Shown in pieces: positions 9,328 to 18,102 of a stretch of DNA of 64,000 bases. Each line of letters begins with the position of its first letter. Position 1 is the stretch's first letter. The DNA lies in contig JADGEM010000004.1 in assembly GCA_016744375.1 (NCBI GenBank), positions 46,930-110,929 on the forward strand, read 5' to 3'. This DNA is from Gammaproteobacteria bacterium (GTDB lineage Bacteria; Pseudomonadota; Gammaproteobacteria; GRL18). The notes below the pieces were generated by a model. That model was not told where the DNA came from, searched no databases, and was given only the letters and a program-made list of their open reading frames with translations. Made by a program: the position numbers and the translations under genes.

Positions 9328-9798
9328 ATGAAAATTGAAACAACTCGTTTTGGCTCACAGGAAGTTGAAGAAGAGACAATTATCCATTTCCCCTATGGTC
9401 TGTTAAATGACACTAAACCTCAGGATTTTAAATTGTTTCACAAAAATGATTCTGAAACAGGCCCGGTTGTTTTCTGGTTACAGTCAATTACCGATCCCAA
9501 AATTGCCTACACAATTTTTGATCCCTCGCTGGCCAACTTTTATTATGAAGTTTCATTACCCGATGAGGAATACGAGTTGCTGGAGTCTAAAAGCTCGGAT
9601 GAGATTGCTATGATGGTTATTGTGACCAATACAGAAAAAGATAATAGCAAGATAAAAAAAGACGGCCTGGTTCTAGTCAATGCCAACATTACTGAACCCC
9701 TTTTTATCAATTTAAATTCACTGAAAGGTCTGCAACGTTCTTTAAAAGATTTGGATTATGATATCTTTATGAATGTGCCGGTTGTTGAAACGAATTAA
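9328..9798 (+). CDS. fliW: Flagellar assembly factor FliW
   Basis: FliW binds flagellin and, in Bacillus and Campylobacter, antagonises the RNA-binding repressor CsrA so that flagellin translation follows secretion. The 156-aa protein shows the family pattern: IETTRFGSQEVEEETIIHFPYGLLN at the N-terminus, then FWLQSITDPKIAYTIFDP, and a central VIVTNTEKDNSKIKKDGLVLVNANITEPLFINL. An AAAGG ribosome site lies 6 bases before the ATG. It is the only plus-strand gene in the left flagellar block and faces fliT. No csrA lies in the window. FliW is uncommon in gammaproteobacteria. Confidence 0.93.
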   Translation: MKIETTRFGSQEVEEETIIHFPYGLLNDTKPQDFKLFHKNDSETGPVVFWLQSITDPKIAYTIFDPSLANFYYEVSLPDEEYELLESKSSDEIAMMVIVTNTEKDNSKIKKDGLVLVNANITEPLFINLNSLKGLQRSLKDLDYDIFMNVPVVETN

Positions 9799-9835
9799 TA
9801 CAAAAGAGCTTTATCAAAGCATATTTATTTGAACA

Positions 9836-10162
9836 TTATTTATTTTCAAGATAAGCAGAGTGAACATTCTGCTTTTGTTTCATACTGTGCAGCTGCTGAC
9901 TGATTGTTATTTTTTCCTTTTGAGCCAGTTTTTCAATTTGCTCGTTAATTAATAATACTTTTTTTATTGTCTGTTCAATCTTATCTGAATCACCAATCGA
10001 ACCTTCTTTCAGAGCAGATGACTCAAAAAAAGAATGCATCACTTCTGTTCGCTTTATTTCTAATTCTGAAAATTCTTCCCAGTCGCTATTCTGGGCCAAC
10101 CCAAGCATTCGTTGGCTAAAATTTAACAAGCTGACAAGTTCTGTATCCCTGGATTCATCCAT
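9836..10162 (-). CDS. fliT: Flagellar export chaperone FliT-like protein
   Basis: FliT proteins are short helical chaperones for the filament cap FliD. This 108-aa protein is almost entirely predicted helix and heptad-like, with a FliT-style N-terminal SLLNFSQRMLGLAQNSDWEEFSELEIKRTEVMHSFF. The middle segment KIEQTIKKVLLINEQIEKLAQ resembles the FliT segment with LLxLNxxI. It directly follows fliS, the usual place. Family divergence is high, so the call rests partly on position. Confidence 0.75.
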   Translation of the reverse strand: MDESRDTELVSLLNFSQRMLGLAQNSDWEEFSELEIKRTEVMHSFFESSALKEGSIGDSDKIEQTIKKVLLINEQIEKLAQKEKITISQQLHSMKQKQNVHSAYLENK

Positions 10163-10195
10163 GTATTTTTTCTCTGTTGTTTAAATAAACAGTTT

Positions 10196-10654
10196 TTAAA
10201 TTTTAGCACTTGCAAGCGATTTGGGTTGAGTGCCTGCCGCACTATTGGCATGCTCATCAATCACATCCTTAGGGATAGCATCCCAACCGGATTTAATGTC
10301 TATAAGCAAGTCAGATACTTCATCCAGCATTTTAATCGAGCTATTTAGGTTCGCTTGTGTTAAACGGCTGTTCATATAAATATATAAAGACTCCAGATTT
10401 TCTGAAATCTGACCACCCTGGCTATGATCCAGACTTACCCTCAAACCTTCAATAATTGAAATGGCCCAGCTAATATGTTCCCCTCTTTTAGCAATATCTC
10501 CATTTTTCATAAACCCCTTTGCTTTGGATATTTTTTCCAGAGCACCTTCCATAAGCATTTGAATTAAACGATGAGGGTTTGCAAAAGCAGCAGTGCTTTG
10601 GTTACCTACCTGGGCATATTTATTCATTGCTGAGTGGTTATTTGCATAATTCAT
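10196..10654 (-). CDS. fliS: Flagellin export chaperone FliS
   Basis: FliS binds the flagellin C-terminus and prevents early polymerisation in the cytoplasm. The 152-aa protein has the family motif NPHRLIQMLMEGALEKISKAKG at ~26-47, then GEHISWAISIIEGLRVSLDHSQGGQISENLESLYIYMNSRLTQAN. GGA lies 8 bases before the ATG. A sigma-28-like promoter lies just downstream of fliD, so fliS-fliT can be transcribed separately from fliD. Confidence 0.95.
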   Translation of the reverse strand: MNYANNHSAMNKYAQVGNQSTAAFANPHRLIQMLMEGALEKISKAKGFMKNGDIAKRGEHISWAISIIEGLRVSLDHSQGGQISENLESLYIYMNSRLTQANLNSSIKMLDEVSDLLIDIKSGWDAIPKDVIDEHANSAAGTQPKSLASAKI

Positions 10655-10702
10655 AAAGAATTCCTTTAAAGATATTAACTATAAACTGTGTGTCTATATA
10701 TA

Positions 10703-10729
10703 TTATCGGCTTATTTAAAATTTTCTATA
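10703..10729 (-). promoter_or_regulatory. Sigma-28 (FliA) promoter of fliS
   Basis: On the minus strand this reads TATAGAAA, 11 bases, then GCCGATAA. The -10 element is a perfect match to the enterobacterial FliA consensus, and the spacing is exactly 11. The -35 is a moderate match to TAAAGTTT. It lies in the 77-base gap between the fliD stop and the fliS start, as expected for a late flagellar gene. Confidence 0.7.
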
Positions 10730-10731
10730 GT

Positions 10732-12093
10732 TTATTTACTGCTAAAACCAGGTAAATTTGACAGCTGTTGTGTCAAATAAGAGCTGGTGGCATTCGATTG
10801 TGAGATAAGTGAATCAAGAGCGCTAAATTGCTTTAAAAAACGAGATTCAATAAGTCCCAGCCGATATTCCATTCTGATTTGAGATTCTTCATTACTATCA
10901 ATTCTTGCCTTCAGGCCTTCTTCTCTGGTTTTAATTAGTCCATCAAAACTCAGATAATCATCCATTTTTCCTTCCAGACGAAAAGCAATCCCTTTATCAT
11001 CATTAGCAAATAATTCCGATATGCCAGCATAATCCTCAGCAACAGCTTCATCAAGTTTCGAGCTATCCAGCTTTAATTCACCTGTTGTCGCATCTGTAGT
11101 AATACCGACTTCAGACAAAAAATTAAACGAACTGCTCAGCCCCCCACTGGTGTTAAACTCACTTCGAATGCTGGATAAAATACGATTCAAACTGCTGTCG
11201 CCCTTTAATCCACTCTCTTTTAAGGCATTAACCGTACTTAAAAGTGTATTAAAACCGCTGACAAAACCATCAATACTTTCTCGTGCTTTCTCTGCATCAA
11301 CTTCAACCGTCATCTTGCTGGCTGAATCAGAAACCTTCAGCAAATTCAATGTCACACCTGAAATGGCATCAACAACTGTATTGCTCGCATTTGAAATGGT
11401 ATATAGATTATCAACCAGCACATTTGAATTGAGCGCCGATTGTATTTCCATTGAGGTACCCGTTCCCAGATGTAAGGCAGTTTTTGCCGCATTATCATCA
11501 ATCGAAACGGCATTATCTGTGCCTGTTTCAGTACCAGTAATAACCAGGAAGTGTTCATTCTCCTGAGTGGAAACAATGGAGGCTGAAACCGATAAGCTAT
11601 TTGCTTCGGCAGCATCATTAATTGCATCACGGACACCTTGTAAGGTTAAGCCGTCAACATTCACAGCCATTGAATCCGTGCCGACATTAATAGCCAATTG
11701 ATCACCAGAAGTATTCAATGTGGTTGTGTCTGCATCACTAAAAGCATTTAAGCTATCGGAACCATACTTGGTTGAACGGGCAAGCTGAGTAACTTCGATA
11801 TTAAAGTTTCCCGCCACAGCATTACTGTCAACCGTTGCAGTATAACTAGGATTGGTACTGGATTCTGATGAGGAGACTTGATAGGTTTCAAACTTATCAA
11901 GAGAAGCCAGCTTACTCATAGATGTTTGAAAAGAAGACAATGCACTCTTTAAACGACCAAATGCACTAAGCTGTGATTGAAAGGTACTTTCTTTTTCTTG
12001 CAATCGGGTAAGAGGAGCACTCTCAATTTGCATAAGTTGAGAAACAAGCCCCTGTACATCAAGGTTGACACCACCAAGAGACAGACTTGCCAT
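10732..12093 (-). CDS. fliD: Flagellar filament cap protein FliD
   Basis: FliD forms the cap under which flagellin monomers fold into the filament. I take the start at MASLSLGGVNLDVQGLVSQLMQIE because GGAG lies 7 bases upstream; the track ORF begins 8 codons earlier with no such site. The protein is 453 aa, a usual length. The N-terminal FliD_N region (~1-100) and C-terminal FliD_C region (~220-445, with DAISGVTLNLLKVS and SSIRSEFNTSGG) are both present. A strong inverted repeat sits between flaG and the fliD ribosome site. Confidence 0.95.
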   Translation of the reverse strand: MASLSLGGVNLDVQGLVSQLMQIESAPLTRLQEKESTFQSQLSAFGRLKSALSSFQTSMSKLASLDKFETYQVSSSESSTNPSYTATVDSNAVAGNFNIEVTQLARSTKYGSDSLNAFSDADTTTLNTSGDQLAINVGTDSMAVNVDGLTLQGVRDAINDAAEANSLSVSASIVSTQENEHFLVITGTETGTDNAVSIDDNAAKTALHLGTGTSMEIQSALNSNVLVDNLYTISNASNTVVDAISGVTLNLLKVSDSASKMTVEVDAEKARESIDGFVSGFNTLLSTVNALKESGLKGDSSLNRILSSIRSEFNTSGGLSSSFNFLSEVGITTDATTGELKLDSSKLDEAVAEDYAGISELFANDDKGIAFRLEGKMDDYLSFDGLIKTREEGLKARIDSNEESQIRMEYRLGLIESRFLKQFSALDSLISQSNATSSYLTQQLSNLPGFSSK

Positions 12094-12110
12094 GTTACTT
12101 CTCCCTATGA

Positions 12111-12138
12111 GCTTCACTCTCTAAAGTAAGAGTGAAGC
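12111..12138 (-). promoter_or_regulatory. Perfect hairpin in the fliD leader
   Basis: A perfect 10-base inverted repeat (GCTTCACTCT / AGAGTGAAGC) with an 8-base loop lies between the flaG stop and the fliD ribosome site. On the minus-strand transcript it is followed by TCATAGGGAG, not by a T run, so it is not a normal terminator for flaG. It could be a processing or stabilising hairpin, or could affect access to the fliD ribosome site. Confidence 0.6.
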
Positions 12139-12175
12139 TTCTATATACATGTTTAAACAGATTAAATTCTGATTT

Positions 12176-12658
12176 TTAAACACTGGTTTTTAAAAATACA
12201 CCTCCAGTTGAAGACTGGGATGTATAAGAATCACTACGTTCACTGATATCCTGATTCAGCTGCATACTAGCATGATGCAAGTTTCTAGCCAACTCAAGAA
12301 CCTCTTCTGATGGAATTTGCCTGAGCACTTCATCCGTTTCCTTGTCTTTTACATTGATAACAATCCTTCCGGCATCTTTATCAACACTGAATTCAAGGTT
12401 TCGCTGAACATTCTGTAAAGAATCATTCAACTGACGAATTGTTTCGTCCAGTTCTTCCTTGGGCAAAGCTTCAGCAGACGATGAATCAGTGGCAATTGTT
12501 TGCCGCTTTTCATCACTAAGGATATTTTTCATTTCATCTTTAGAATCTGCAGATCCTGCTTTTTGACTATTTTGAAGAGGTTTAACCAGATTTTCACGTA
12601 CGAATCCATTAATTGCATTTAAATTTGGCAACTTTGTATTCATATTTAAATCGGCCAT
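12176..12658 (-). CDS. flaG: FlaG family flagellar protein
   Basis: FlaG proteins affect filament length in polar flagella; the mechanism is unclear. The start is placed at MADLNMNTKLPN, 11 codons inside the track ORF, because GGAG lies 8 bases before it. The resulting 160 aa has a variable N-terminal half and a conserved C-terminal FlaG domain (~75-140): LQNVQRNLEFSVDKDAGRIVINVKDKETDEVLRQIPSEEVLELAR. It lies between fliC and fliD as in Vibrio and Pseudomonas, separated from fliC by a terminator-like hairpin. Confidence 0.9.
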   Translation of the reverse strand: MADLNMNTKLPNLNAINGFVRENLVKPLQNSQKAGSADSKDEMKNILSDEKRQTIATDSSSAEALPKEELDETIRQLNDSLQNVQRNLEFSVDKDAGRIVINVKDKETDEVLRQIPSEEVLELARNLHHASMQLNQDISERSDSYTSQSSTGGVFLKTSV

Positions 12659-12671
12659 ATTAAAACTCCTT

Positions 12672-12716
12672 AAAAAAACATCAACGTTCAAACTAAATTT
12701 CTAATTTAAACGTTGA
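12672..12716 (-). terminator. Terminator after fliC
   Basis: Inverted arms CAACGTT and AACGTTG enclose a second short stem (TAAAT/ATTTA). On the minus-strand transcript the hairpin is followed by GATGTTTTTTT, a classic intrinsic-terminator pattern. On the plus strand a shorter T run also follows, so it may work both ways. It would separate abundant fliC mRNA from flaG-fliD. Confidence 0.65.
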
Positions 12717-12730
12717 GAATTTTTTATCCT

Positions 12731-13540
12731 CTACCCTAATAAGCCCAACACACTTTGTGGCAAAGCATTTGCCTGAGACAGAACGGAAATACCAGCCTGT
12801 TGAAGAATCTGGAATTTGGTCAGTTTTGCTGTTTCCTGTGCAAAGTCTGCATCTTCAATACGGCTACGAGCAGCACTCAGGTTCTCTGCTGCATTTTCAC
12901 CATTACGAATGACTGATTCGAAACGATTCTGAACAGCACCCAAAGTTGCCCGTTGAGTATTAATTGACGCCAGAGCAGTATCAACTGTCGCAATCATTGC
13001 AGAAGCCGCAGCTACCGTAGCAACACCACCTGTTAATGTAGCATCAACGGAAGTTGTTGTGACAGTAATCACATTATTACCACCCGCATCTGGTCCTACC
13101 TGGAAAGCAAATGCCTGAGCACTGGCCCCAATTACTGCAACACCATTAAATTTAGTTTGTTGAACACGAATAATCTCTTCTTTAAGCTGTGTCACCTCTG
13201 TATTCAGAGCGGCCCGGTCAGTCGAGCTATTAGTTGCATTCGCTGATTGAACCGCTAACTCACGAATACGCTGCATGTTTATTGACATTTCATCATAAGC
13301 ACCCTCAGCAGTTTGTGCTAATGAAATCGCATCCGCTGCATTGCGAGTACCCTGATTATAACCACGGATCTGAGAAGTAAAACGTGACGCAATCGCTATA
13401 CCGGCCGCATCGTCTTTAGCACTATTAATGCGCTTACCTGATGATAATCTTTCCAGAGCTGTAGCCAAACCTGAATTTGTGCGATTTAAACTACTTTGTG
13501 CATTTAATGATGGAACATTAGAGTTAATTACCTGTGCCAT
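12731..13540 (-). CDS. fliC: Flagellin FliC
   Basis: This is the filament subunit. The true start is [15 protein letters not shown], 18 codons inside the track ORF, with AGGAG 8 bases upstream. The 269-aa protein has the conserved N-terminal D0/D1 region (~1-140, with [23 protein letters not shown]) and the C-terminal D1/D0 region (~195-269, ending [19 protein letters not shown]). Only a ~50-residue variable centre lies between, so outer domains are nearly absent. That centre holds a Thr-rich [14 protein letters not shown], a plausible place for O-glycosylation. The adjacent maf gene and pse genes support glycosylation. A sigma-28 promoter and a ~125-base leader lie upstream. Confidence 0.97.
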   Translation of the reverse strand: MAQVINSNVPSLNAQSSLNRTNSGLATALERLSSGKRINSAKDDAAGIAIASRFTSQIRGYNQGTRNAADAISLAQTAEGAYDEMSINMQRIRELAVQSANATNSSTDRAALNTEVTQLKEEIIRVQQTKFNGVAVIGASAQAFAFQVGPDAGGNNVITVTTTSVDATLTGGVATVAAASAMIATVDTALASINTQRATLGAVQNRFESVIRNGENAAENLSAARSRIEDADFAQETAKLTKFQILQQAGISVLSQANALPQSVLGLLG

Positions 13541-13547
13541 GATGACA

Positions 13548-13595
13548 TCTCCTGTGATATGCCCCACTAATCCCGTATTGTTTATATAAAACAAT
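13548..13595 (-). promoter_or_regulatory. fliC leader with hairpin and candidate CsrA sites
   Basis: On the fliC transcript a 7-bp hairpin (ATTGTTT/AAACAAT, 5-base loop) is followed by ACGGGATTAG, GTGGGG and then CACAGGAGATGT, which contains the ribosome site. The last segment resembles the CsrA consensus RUACARGGAUGU, and at least two GGA triplets occur within about 25 bases. A nearby fliW makes CsrA control plausible. This is inference, as no csrA is visible here. Confidence 0.4.
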
Positions 13596-13673
13596 GCTTA
13601 AAGCAACGAATTGTGGAGAAATTTACTATGCGGATATACTCTCAAATGGAATATTCACCGCCTCTTGAACACA

Positions 13674-13700
13674 TTAGCGTCGGGATATTTATTTTCTTTA
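13674..13700 (-). promoter_or_regulatory. Sigma-28 (FliA) promoter of fliC
   Basis: On the minus strand the sequence is TAAAGAAA, 11 bases, GACGCTAA. It matches the FliA consensus TAAAGTTT-N11-GCCGATAA at 5 of 8 and 6 of 8 positions with exact spacing. The predicted start near 13667 gives a ~127-base untranslated leader. The same -10 sequence GACGCTAA recurs before flgK. Confidence 0.65.
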
Positions 13701-13792
13701 GAAAATAAATGAAATTTTTTTAATTAATTTATTTTACAAGCCGTATTCAATCATCAAAGGTACAATCTAATCAATATGAACTAAAACTGGAG

Positions 13793-16700
13793 ATGCTTAA
13801 TGAAACAATAAGTTTGGCATATTTTATGCTATATTTATTAAGAGAGAAATCCGTCAAAAAACAGGTACTAGAAGTGATTAAACTAAGTAACGACACCCAG
13901 TTAGGCACATTAATTGAAAATAATTTTGGTGATAAGTACCTTTTTTCAGTGAATCGAAAGAATTTTGAACAACTTGATTATCAGACCCAATTTAACAAAG
14001 AATTTAATAAAACATTTGAGCAGAAAGATACACTCTACATTATAACTGGCACAGATTCAGGAATGATGGTTCAACAACTATTAAAAACGCCACCTGAAAA
14101 AGGTAGTGCTTATGTATTTATTGATTTCCCTGAAGTTATTGAATTGACAAAACATCTGTATAACCTGTCTAAACACAAAAGAATTATCGTAAGCACTGAA
14201 GACCAATGGGAGCAAGAAGCAAAAAAAATAGGGCTTGAAATTTATTTTACCATTAACAAAGTAGAACGAATAAAATCTTTTGCGGCACAATATTCTTATA
14301 TCAATGAATACATTTTTTTAAGGCAAACTATTGAGGACACAATAAACCATCTCATCTGGCAATATCAATCACAACTAGGCAGCAAGATATTTATCCAGAA
14401 ACAACTTGAAAATTTAGCAGAAAATCACACCCCAGCCATTATTCTGGAAAATTACTTTGAGGGGAAAGCAGCACTCATACTCGCAGGAGGCCCTTCTCTT
14501 GATCATTATATTGAATGGATTGAAGAAAACCAGGATCACTATGTGGTGATCGCAGTCACACGAATTGCCAGGCGTTTATTAGAAACCAAAATCAAACCTG
14601 ACATTTTTGTTTCAGTTGATCCTTTTCCTTCTAATTTTAATGCCAGTAAAGAAGTCTTTAATTATGAGAAAGAATGTCTGTTAGTCCATCAATACCATTT
14701 ATCCCCCATGCTATTGGGAAACTGGTTGGGAATCAATTTATATTTAGGTGACCTATTTCCCTGGAAGACCAATCTCAATCAAAGTAATCTAACAGGTATT
14801 GGGCCAACAGTAACTAATACAGCAATATTACTAGCCATTAAAATGGGCATCAGAGAGCAAATTCTTTTTGGCGTTGATTTGTGTTATAGCCCCGATGGAT
14901 ATACCCATGCATTAGGTAGTCAAGAATATGAAGCGGGACCTGATCTTAATAACATTGGTCAAACTGTTATTACCAATAAAGGTGAAAAAGCAGAAACAAA
15001 TTCTGCCTATTATGAAGCAAAAACAACCATTGAAAAATTAGCTATACTTGCAAAAGAATCTGGAGGCAGTATATACAATCCTTCACCAAACTCAGCTAAA
15101 ATAAATTATGTAAAATATATTTCAATTGATGAGATAAAAATAAATAAAGAACACATTAGTATTTCAAAATTCCTGAAAAAACAATTATCACAACATAAAG
15201 AACACTTTTATTTAAAAATAAAACATTATCAAAATATTATCAAAGAGCTTAATGCTGCACAATTTAAAGTCAATAAAATTGAAGAATTAGCAAAAAAAGG
15301 ATTGGAGTATAATCGAAATTTTTTTGCAGATGATAATCCTGAAGCAAATTTTAAATTCAAGCTTAAAATGGATAAGCTGGAAAAAGAATTAAATAACAAA
15401 AATTTGATTAATTTTTCAGAGTTAGCAAAAAAATTTGGTATCAATGAGTTTTTATATTTTCTGAATACTGATACTGATCGAGAATGGAGCAATGAAGAAA
15501 TAAAAAAATCTGGAGATATTTATTATAAAGCATTCAAAACTGGAGCAATAGAATTAGGCAGGCAGATATTTACAGCAGTGAATCGAACTGAAGCAAGACT
15601 TTTAGAATGTAACAATCTCAATATTAACAATAATTTAATAAAAAGGCATCTCTGTTCTTTTAACCAATCTTATTTACTTGAGAGACAAATTTACAATCAA
15701 GTAAATAGACTAGATAGAATAAATAGAAAAATAGAAAAAACCTCCTTTGCTCAAAAACAACAACAATTAGTAAAGTTAGATTACTTAAAACAAACCAAAA
15801 ATGACACTATCAAAAAATGTAAAGACTTATACACTACATTTAAAGCAAACGAAGAAACTATAGGAATAAATAATAAAGAAAGATTACAGTCTATCGCTTT
15901 TTATTTAATTATGTTACAAAATGAAGAAAACTATCAAACAAGAAGAATACAGATCCTACAGAACAAAAATCCGGAACTTTTTTTTATTTCTCATACAATA
16001 AACTTTCTTGGCGCATCACCACTTGATTACATTAACAGACAAAACAATATCAATGAAAAATTTTTGGCTACCAAAAGATTAAACAAAAAATCAATCATAA
16101 TAAACCAAATAAAAAATCTTACAGAAAATCACACTCCTGTCACTGTATTAAAAAAATTATTTTCAAAGGAATCAGCTCTTATTCTTATAAATGAAGAATC
16201 CATTAATAACCATATTGAGTGGCTTGAAAAAAATCAAAATAATTTTGTTGTAATCACTAATAGCAGAATATCAAAATACTTATTAAAGACAGCAATAAAG
16301 CCCGATTTCATAATTGCCAAAAGCTCAAATATAAATGACTTCAATGTGCACAAAGATACTTATCACTATGAAAAAAACAGTATCTTGGTCCATCAAAATA
16401 ATCTTTCACAAATATTTCTAGGTAATTGGTTTGGGGTCAATCTCTTTTCTGGCTCATTATTTCCGTGGGAATCAGAAATTGATATTGAAAATTTATCCAG
16501 TACAGTTTTAGATATTGATCCTGCATCAGAGGACATAGTCAACATGGCTGTTTCTTTTGCACATCAAACAGGTATTATCCGACAAATAATCTTTACTGAT
16601 TCATATCATAGTTCATTTACAAAAATTTCTAAGGATGTAGATAATTCAGGTAGTACATTATTAACCCCCGTTAAAAACAAAAACAAACCTGACATAGTCA

Positions 16701-18091
16701 CTCAAATAAAGATAGATGACATTCAAATCCCAGAAACATCTATTGACATCCAGGAATTAATTAAGATTAAACAACTCTCCACAACTTTTTCCTCCAAAAA
16801 TATAGTTCATTATAAAAATATATTAAAAGAATTGATTTATATACAGGATATACTTATAAAAATGAACACTATTGTCAGTAATGCAACTGAAACAATACAA
16901 GCACACTTTTCTAATACCTTACAACCCAATGATGAAATTAATCAACTGGAGAAGAAACTTAACCAAAGTGAATATAAACATATTTCAAAATTATTGATAC
17001 TTTTTTCAGGTACTCCTTTTTTATACTTTCTACAACAAAATGAATCTGAAGAACATAGGCTAGAGACTTATTCAGAAATCAGATTATTTCTATCAACTCT
17101 TACTAATCTTAGAAAACAAATTTTTACAGCAATTAATCGAACTGAAATTAGATTACTCGAACAAGATCAACTCATTTTATCAGATGATGTGATCAATAGA
17201 CACATAGATTCATATGATAAAACTTACTTAATGGATACCTTAAATTCAGCACAAAAGAAAACTATTCTTGCTCAACAGAATGAAAAAATTAAGGCTTATT
17301 ATCACCAGGATAAACTCATTGGAAAAACAAAAATAGACAGACAAAATGCCATGTCTTTTATATTACTAACCGAACAATATGGACGAGACACTACAACCAG
17401 AAGAATTTATATTTTTGAACAGAAAAACAAAAGTCTATTTAAGTATTCAGAAAATAGTGCCATATTGGGTGTAAAGAATAAAGAGATTAAAGAGATGCAT
17501 AAAGCAAGCTTTGAAAATCTTATATCTGCAAATGATAAAGTTAAGTTAGAAGGACTCGAAATAAAACTTTACAACCTATTTAATCTTAAAGAAACAAAAT
17601 CTATTAAACAAATTATTAGGGGCATTAATTTATTTGGAAGTATTCAACCAGAAAGTGAAGCATTATTACATTTAGCCAATGGTTATTATTGTGAATTATC
17701 AAACAACATAGATCAGGCAATTATAGAATATGGGGCTGCAGATCACCCCAAAACGATTGAAAGTGCACTAAAAAGGCTTGCCGCCATTACATTGGGGCAA
17801 GGTAACCTGCAATATGCTCACGAGGTACTAGTGCTGCTTTCTGATATCTCCCCAACATACCTTCCTCAACTTGCAGAACTGTACATCATTAGTAAAAATT
17901 ATAAAAACGCATTAGAAATATATACTCAATATTTAGAATATAACATGTCAGATGTATTCATTTTATTAAAAGTCGCTAATTTATATGAATCACAGGACAT
18001 TACTGATGGAGCACAATTTATATACAAGCATATTCTTGAAATAGAACCCGAAAACTCTATTGCATTAAAAGCAACAAGAGAGATACATTAG
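13793..18091 (+). CDS. Double-module Maf-family flagellin glycosyltransferase-like protein with C-terminal TPRs
   Basis: Maf proteins (DUF115/MAF_flag10) are needed to attach pseudaminic or legionaminic acid to flagellin. This 1432-aa protein has a normal module at ~206-720, with ALILAGGPSLDHYIEWIEEN, IKPDIFVSVDPF and ILFGVDLCYSPDGYTHA. A second copy at ~775-1208 clearly aligns: NHTPVTVLKKLF, IKPDFIIAKSS, FLGNWFGVNLF and RKQIFTAINRTEIRLLE. In the second copy the core motifs are lost (AGGPSLD to INEESIN, SVDP to AKSS, GVDLC to TDSYH). TPR-like repeats occupy ~1285-1432. The start is uncertain: GGAG directly abuts the first ATG, so a downstream start is possible. The second half is more AT-rich. 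Confidence 0.88.
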   Translation: MLNETISLAYFMLYLLREKSVKKQVLEVIKLSNDTQLGTLIENNFGDKYLFSVNRKNFEQLDYQTQFNKEFNKTFEQKDTLYIITGTDSGMMVQQLLKTPPEKGSAYVFIDFPEVIELTKHLYNLSKHKRIIVSTEDQWEQEAKKIGLEIYFTINKVERIKSFAAQYSYINEYIFLRQTIEDTINHLIWQYQSQLGSKIFIQKQLENLAENHTPAIILENYFEGKAALILAGGPSLDHYIEWIEENQDHYVVIAVTRIARRLLETKIKPDIFVSVDPFPSNFNASKEVFNYEKECLLVHQYHLSPMLLGNWLGINLYLGDLFPWKTNLNQSNLTGIGPTVTNTAILLAIKMGIREQILFGVDLCYSPDGYTHALGSQEYEAGPDLNNIGQTVITNKGEKAETNSAYYEAKTTIEKLAILAKESGGSIYNPSPNSAKINYVKYISIDEIKINKEHISISKFLKKQLSQHKEHFYLKIKHYQNIIKELNAAQFKVNKIEELAKKGLEYNRNFFADDNPEANFKFKLKMDKLEKELNNKNLINFSELAKKFGINEFLYFLNTDTDREWSNEEIKKSGDIYYKAFKTGAIELGRQIFTAVNRTEARLLECNNLNINNNLIKRHLCSFNQSYLLERQIYNQVNRLDRINRKIEKTSFAQKQQQLVKLDYLKQTKNDTIKKCKDLYTTFKANEETIGINNKERLQSIAFYLIMLQNEENYQTRRIQILQNKNPELFFISHTINFLGASPLDYINRQNNINEKFLATKRLNKKSIIINQIKNLTENHTPVTVLKKLFSKESALILINEESINNHIEWLEKNQNNFVVITNSRISKYLLKTAIKPDFIIAKSSNINDFNVHKDTYHYEKNSILVHQNNLSQIFLGNWFGVNLFSGSLFPWESEIDIENLSSTVLDIDPASEDIVNMAVSFAHQTGIIRQIIFTDSYHSSFTKISKDVDNSGSTLLTPVKNKNKPDIVTQIKIDDIQIPETSIDIQELIKIKQLSTTFSSKNIVHYKNILKELIYIQDILIKMNTIVSNATETIQAHFSNTLQPNDEINQLEKKLNQSEYKHISKLLILFSGTPFLYFLQQNESEEHRLETYSEIRLFLSTLTNLRKQIFTAINRTEIRLLEQDQLILSDDVINRHIDSYDKTYLMDTLNSAQKKTILAQQNEKIKAYYHQDKLIGKTKIDRQNAMSFILLTEQYGRDTTTRRIYIFEQKNKSLFKYSENSAILGVKNKEIKEMHKASFENLISANDKVKLEGLEIKLYNLFNLKETKSIKQIIRGINLFGSIQPESEALLHLANGYYCELSNNIDQAIIEYGAADHPKTIESALKRLAAITLGQGNLQYAHEVLVLLSDISPTYLPQLAELYIISKNYKNALEIYTQYLEYNMSDVFILLKVANLYESQDITDGAQFIYKHILEIEPENSIALKATREIH

Positions 18092-18102
18092 CGACATCAA
18101 TA

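Noticed and set aside
9799-9835. Terminator between fliW and fliT
   Set aside because: Only a weak GCTTT/AAAGC stem without a T run; not strong enough to list.
11150-11566. 138-aa plus-strand ORF opposite fliD
   Set aside because: It is antisense to well-conserved fliD coding sequence, has no ribosome site and resembles no family; a shadow ORF.
13541-13594. Upstream extension of fliC ([18 protein letters not shown])
   Set aside because: Flagellins start MAQVINSN, and the AGGAG ribosome site sits inside this extension, so it is leader sequence.
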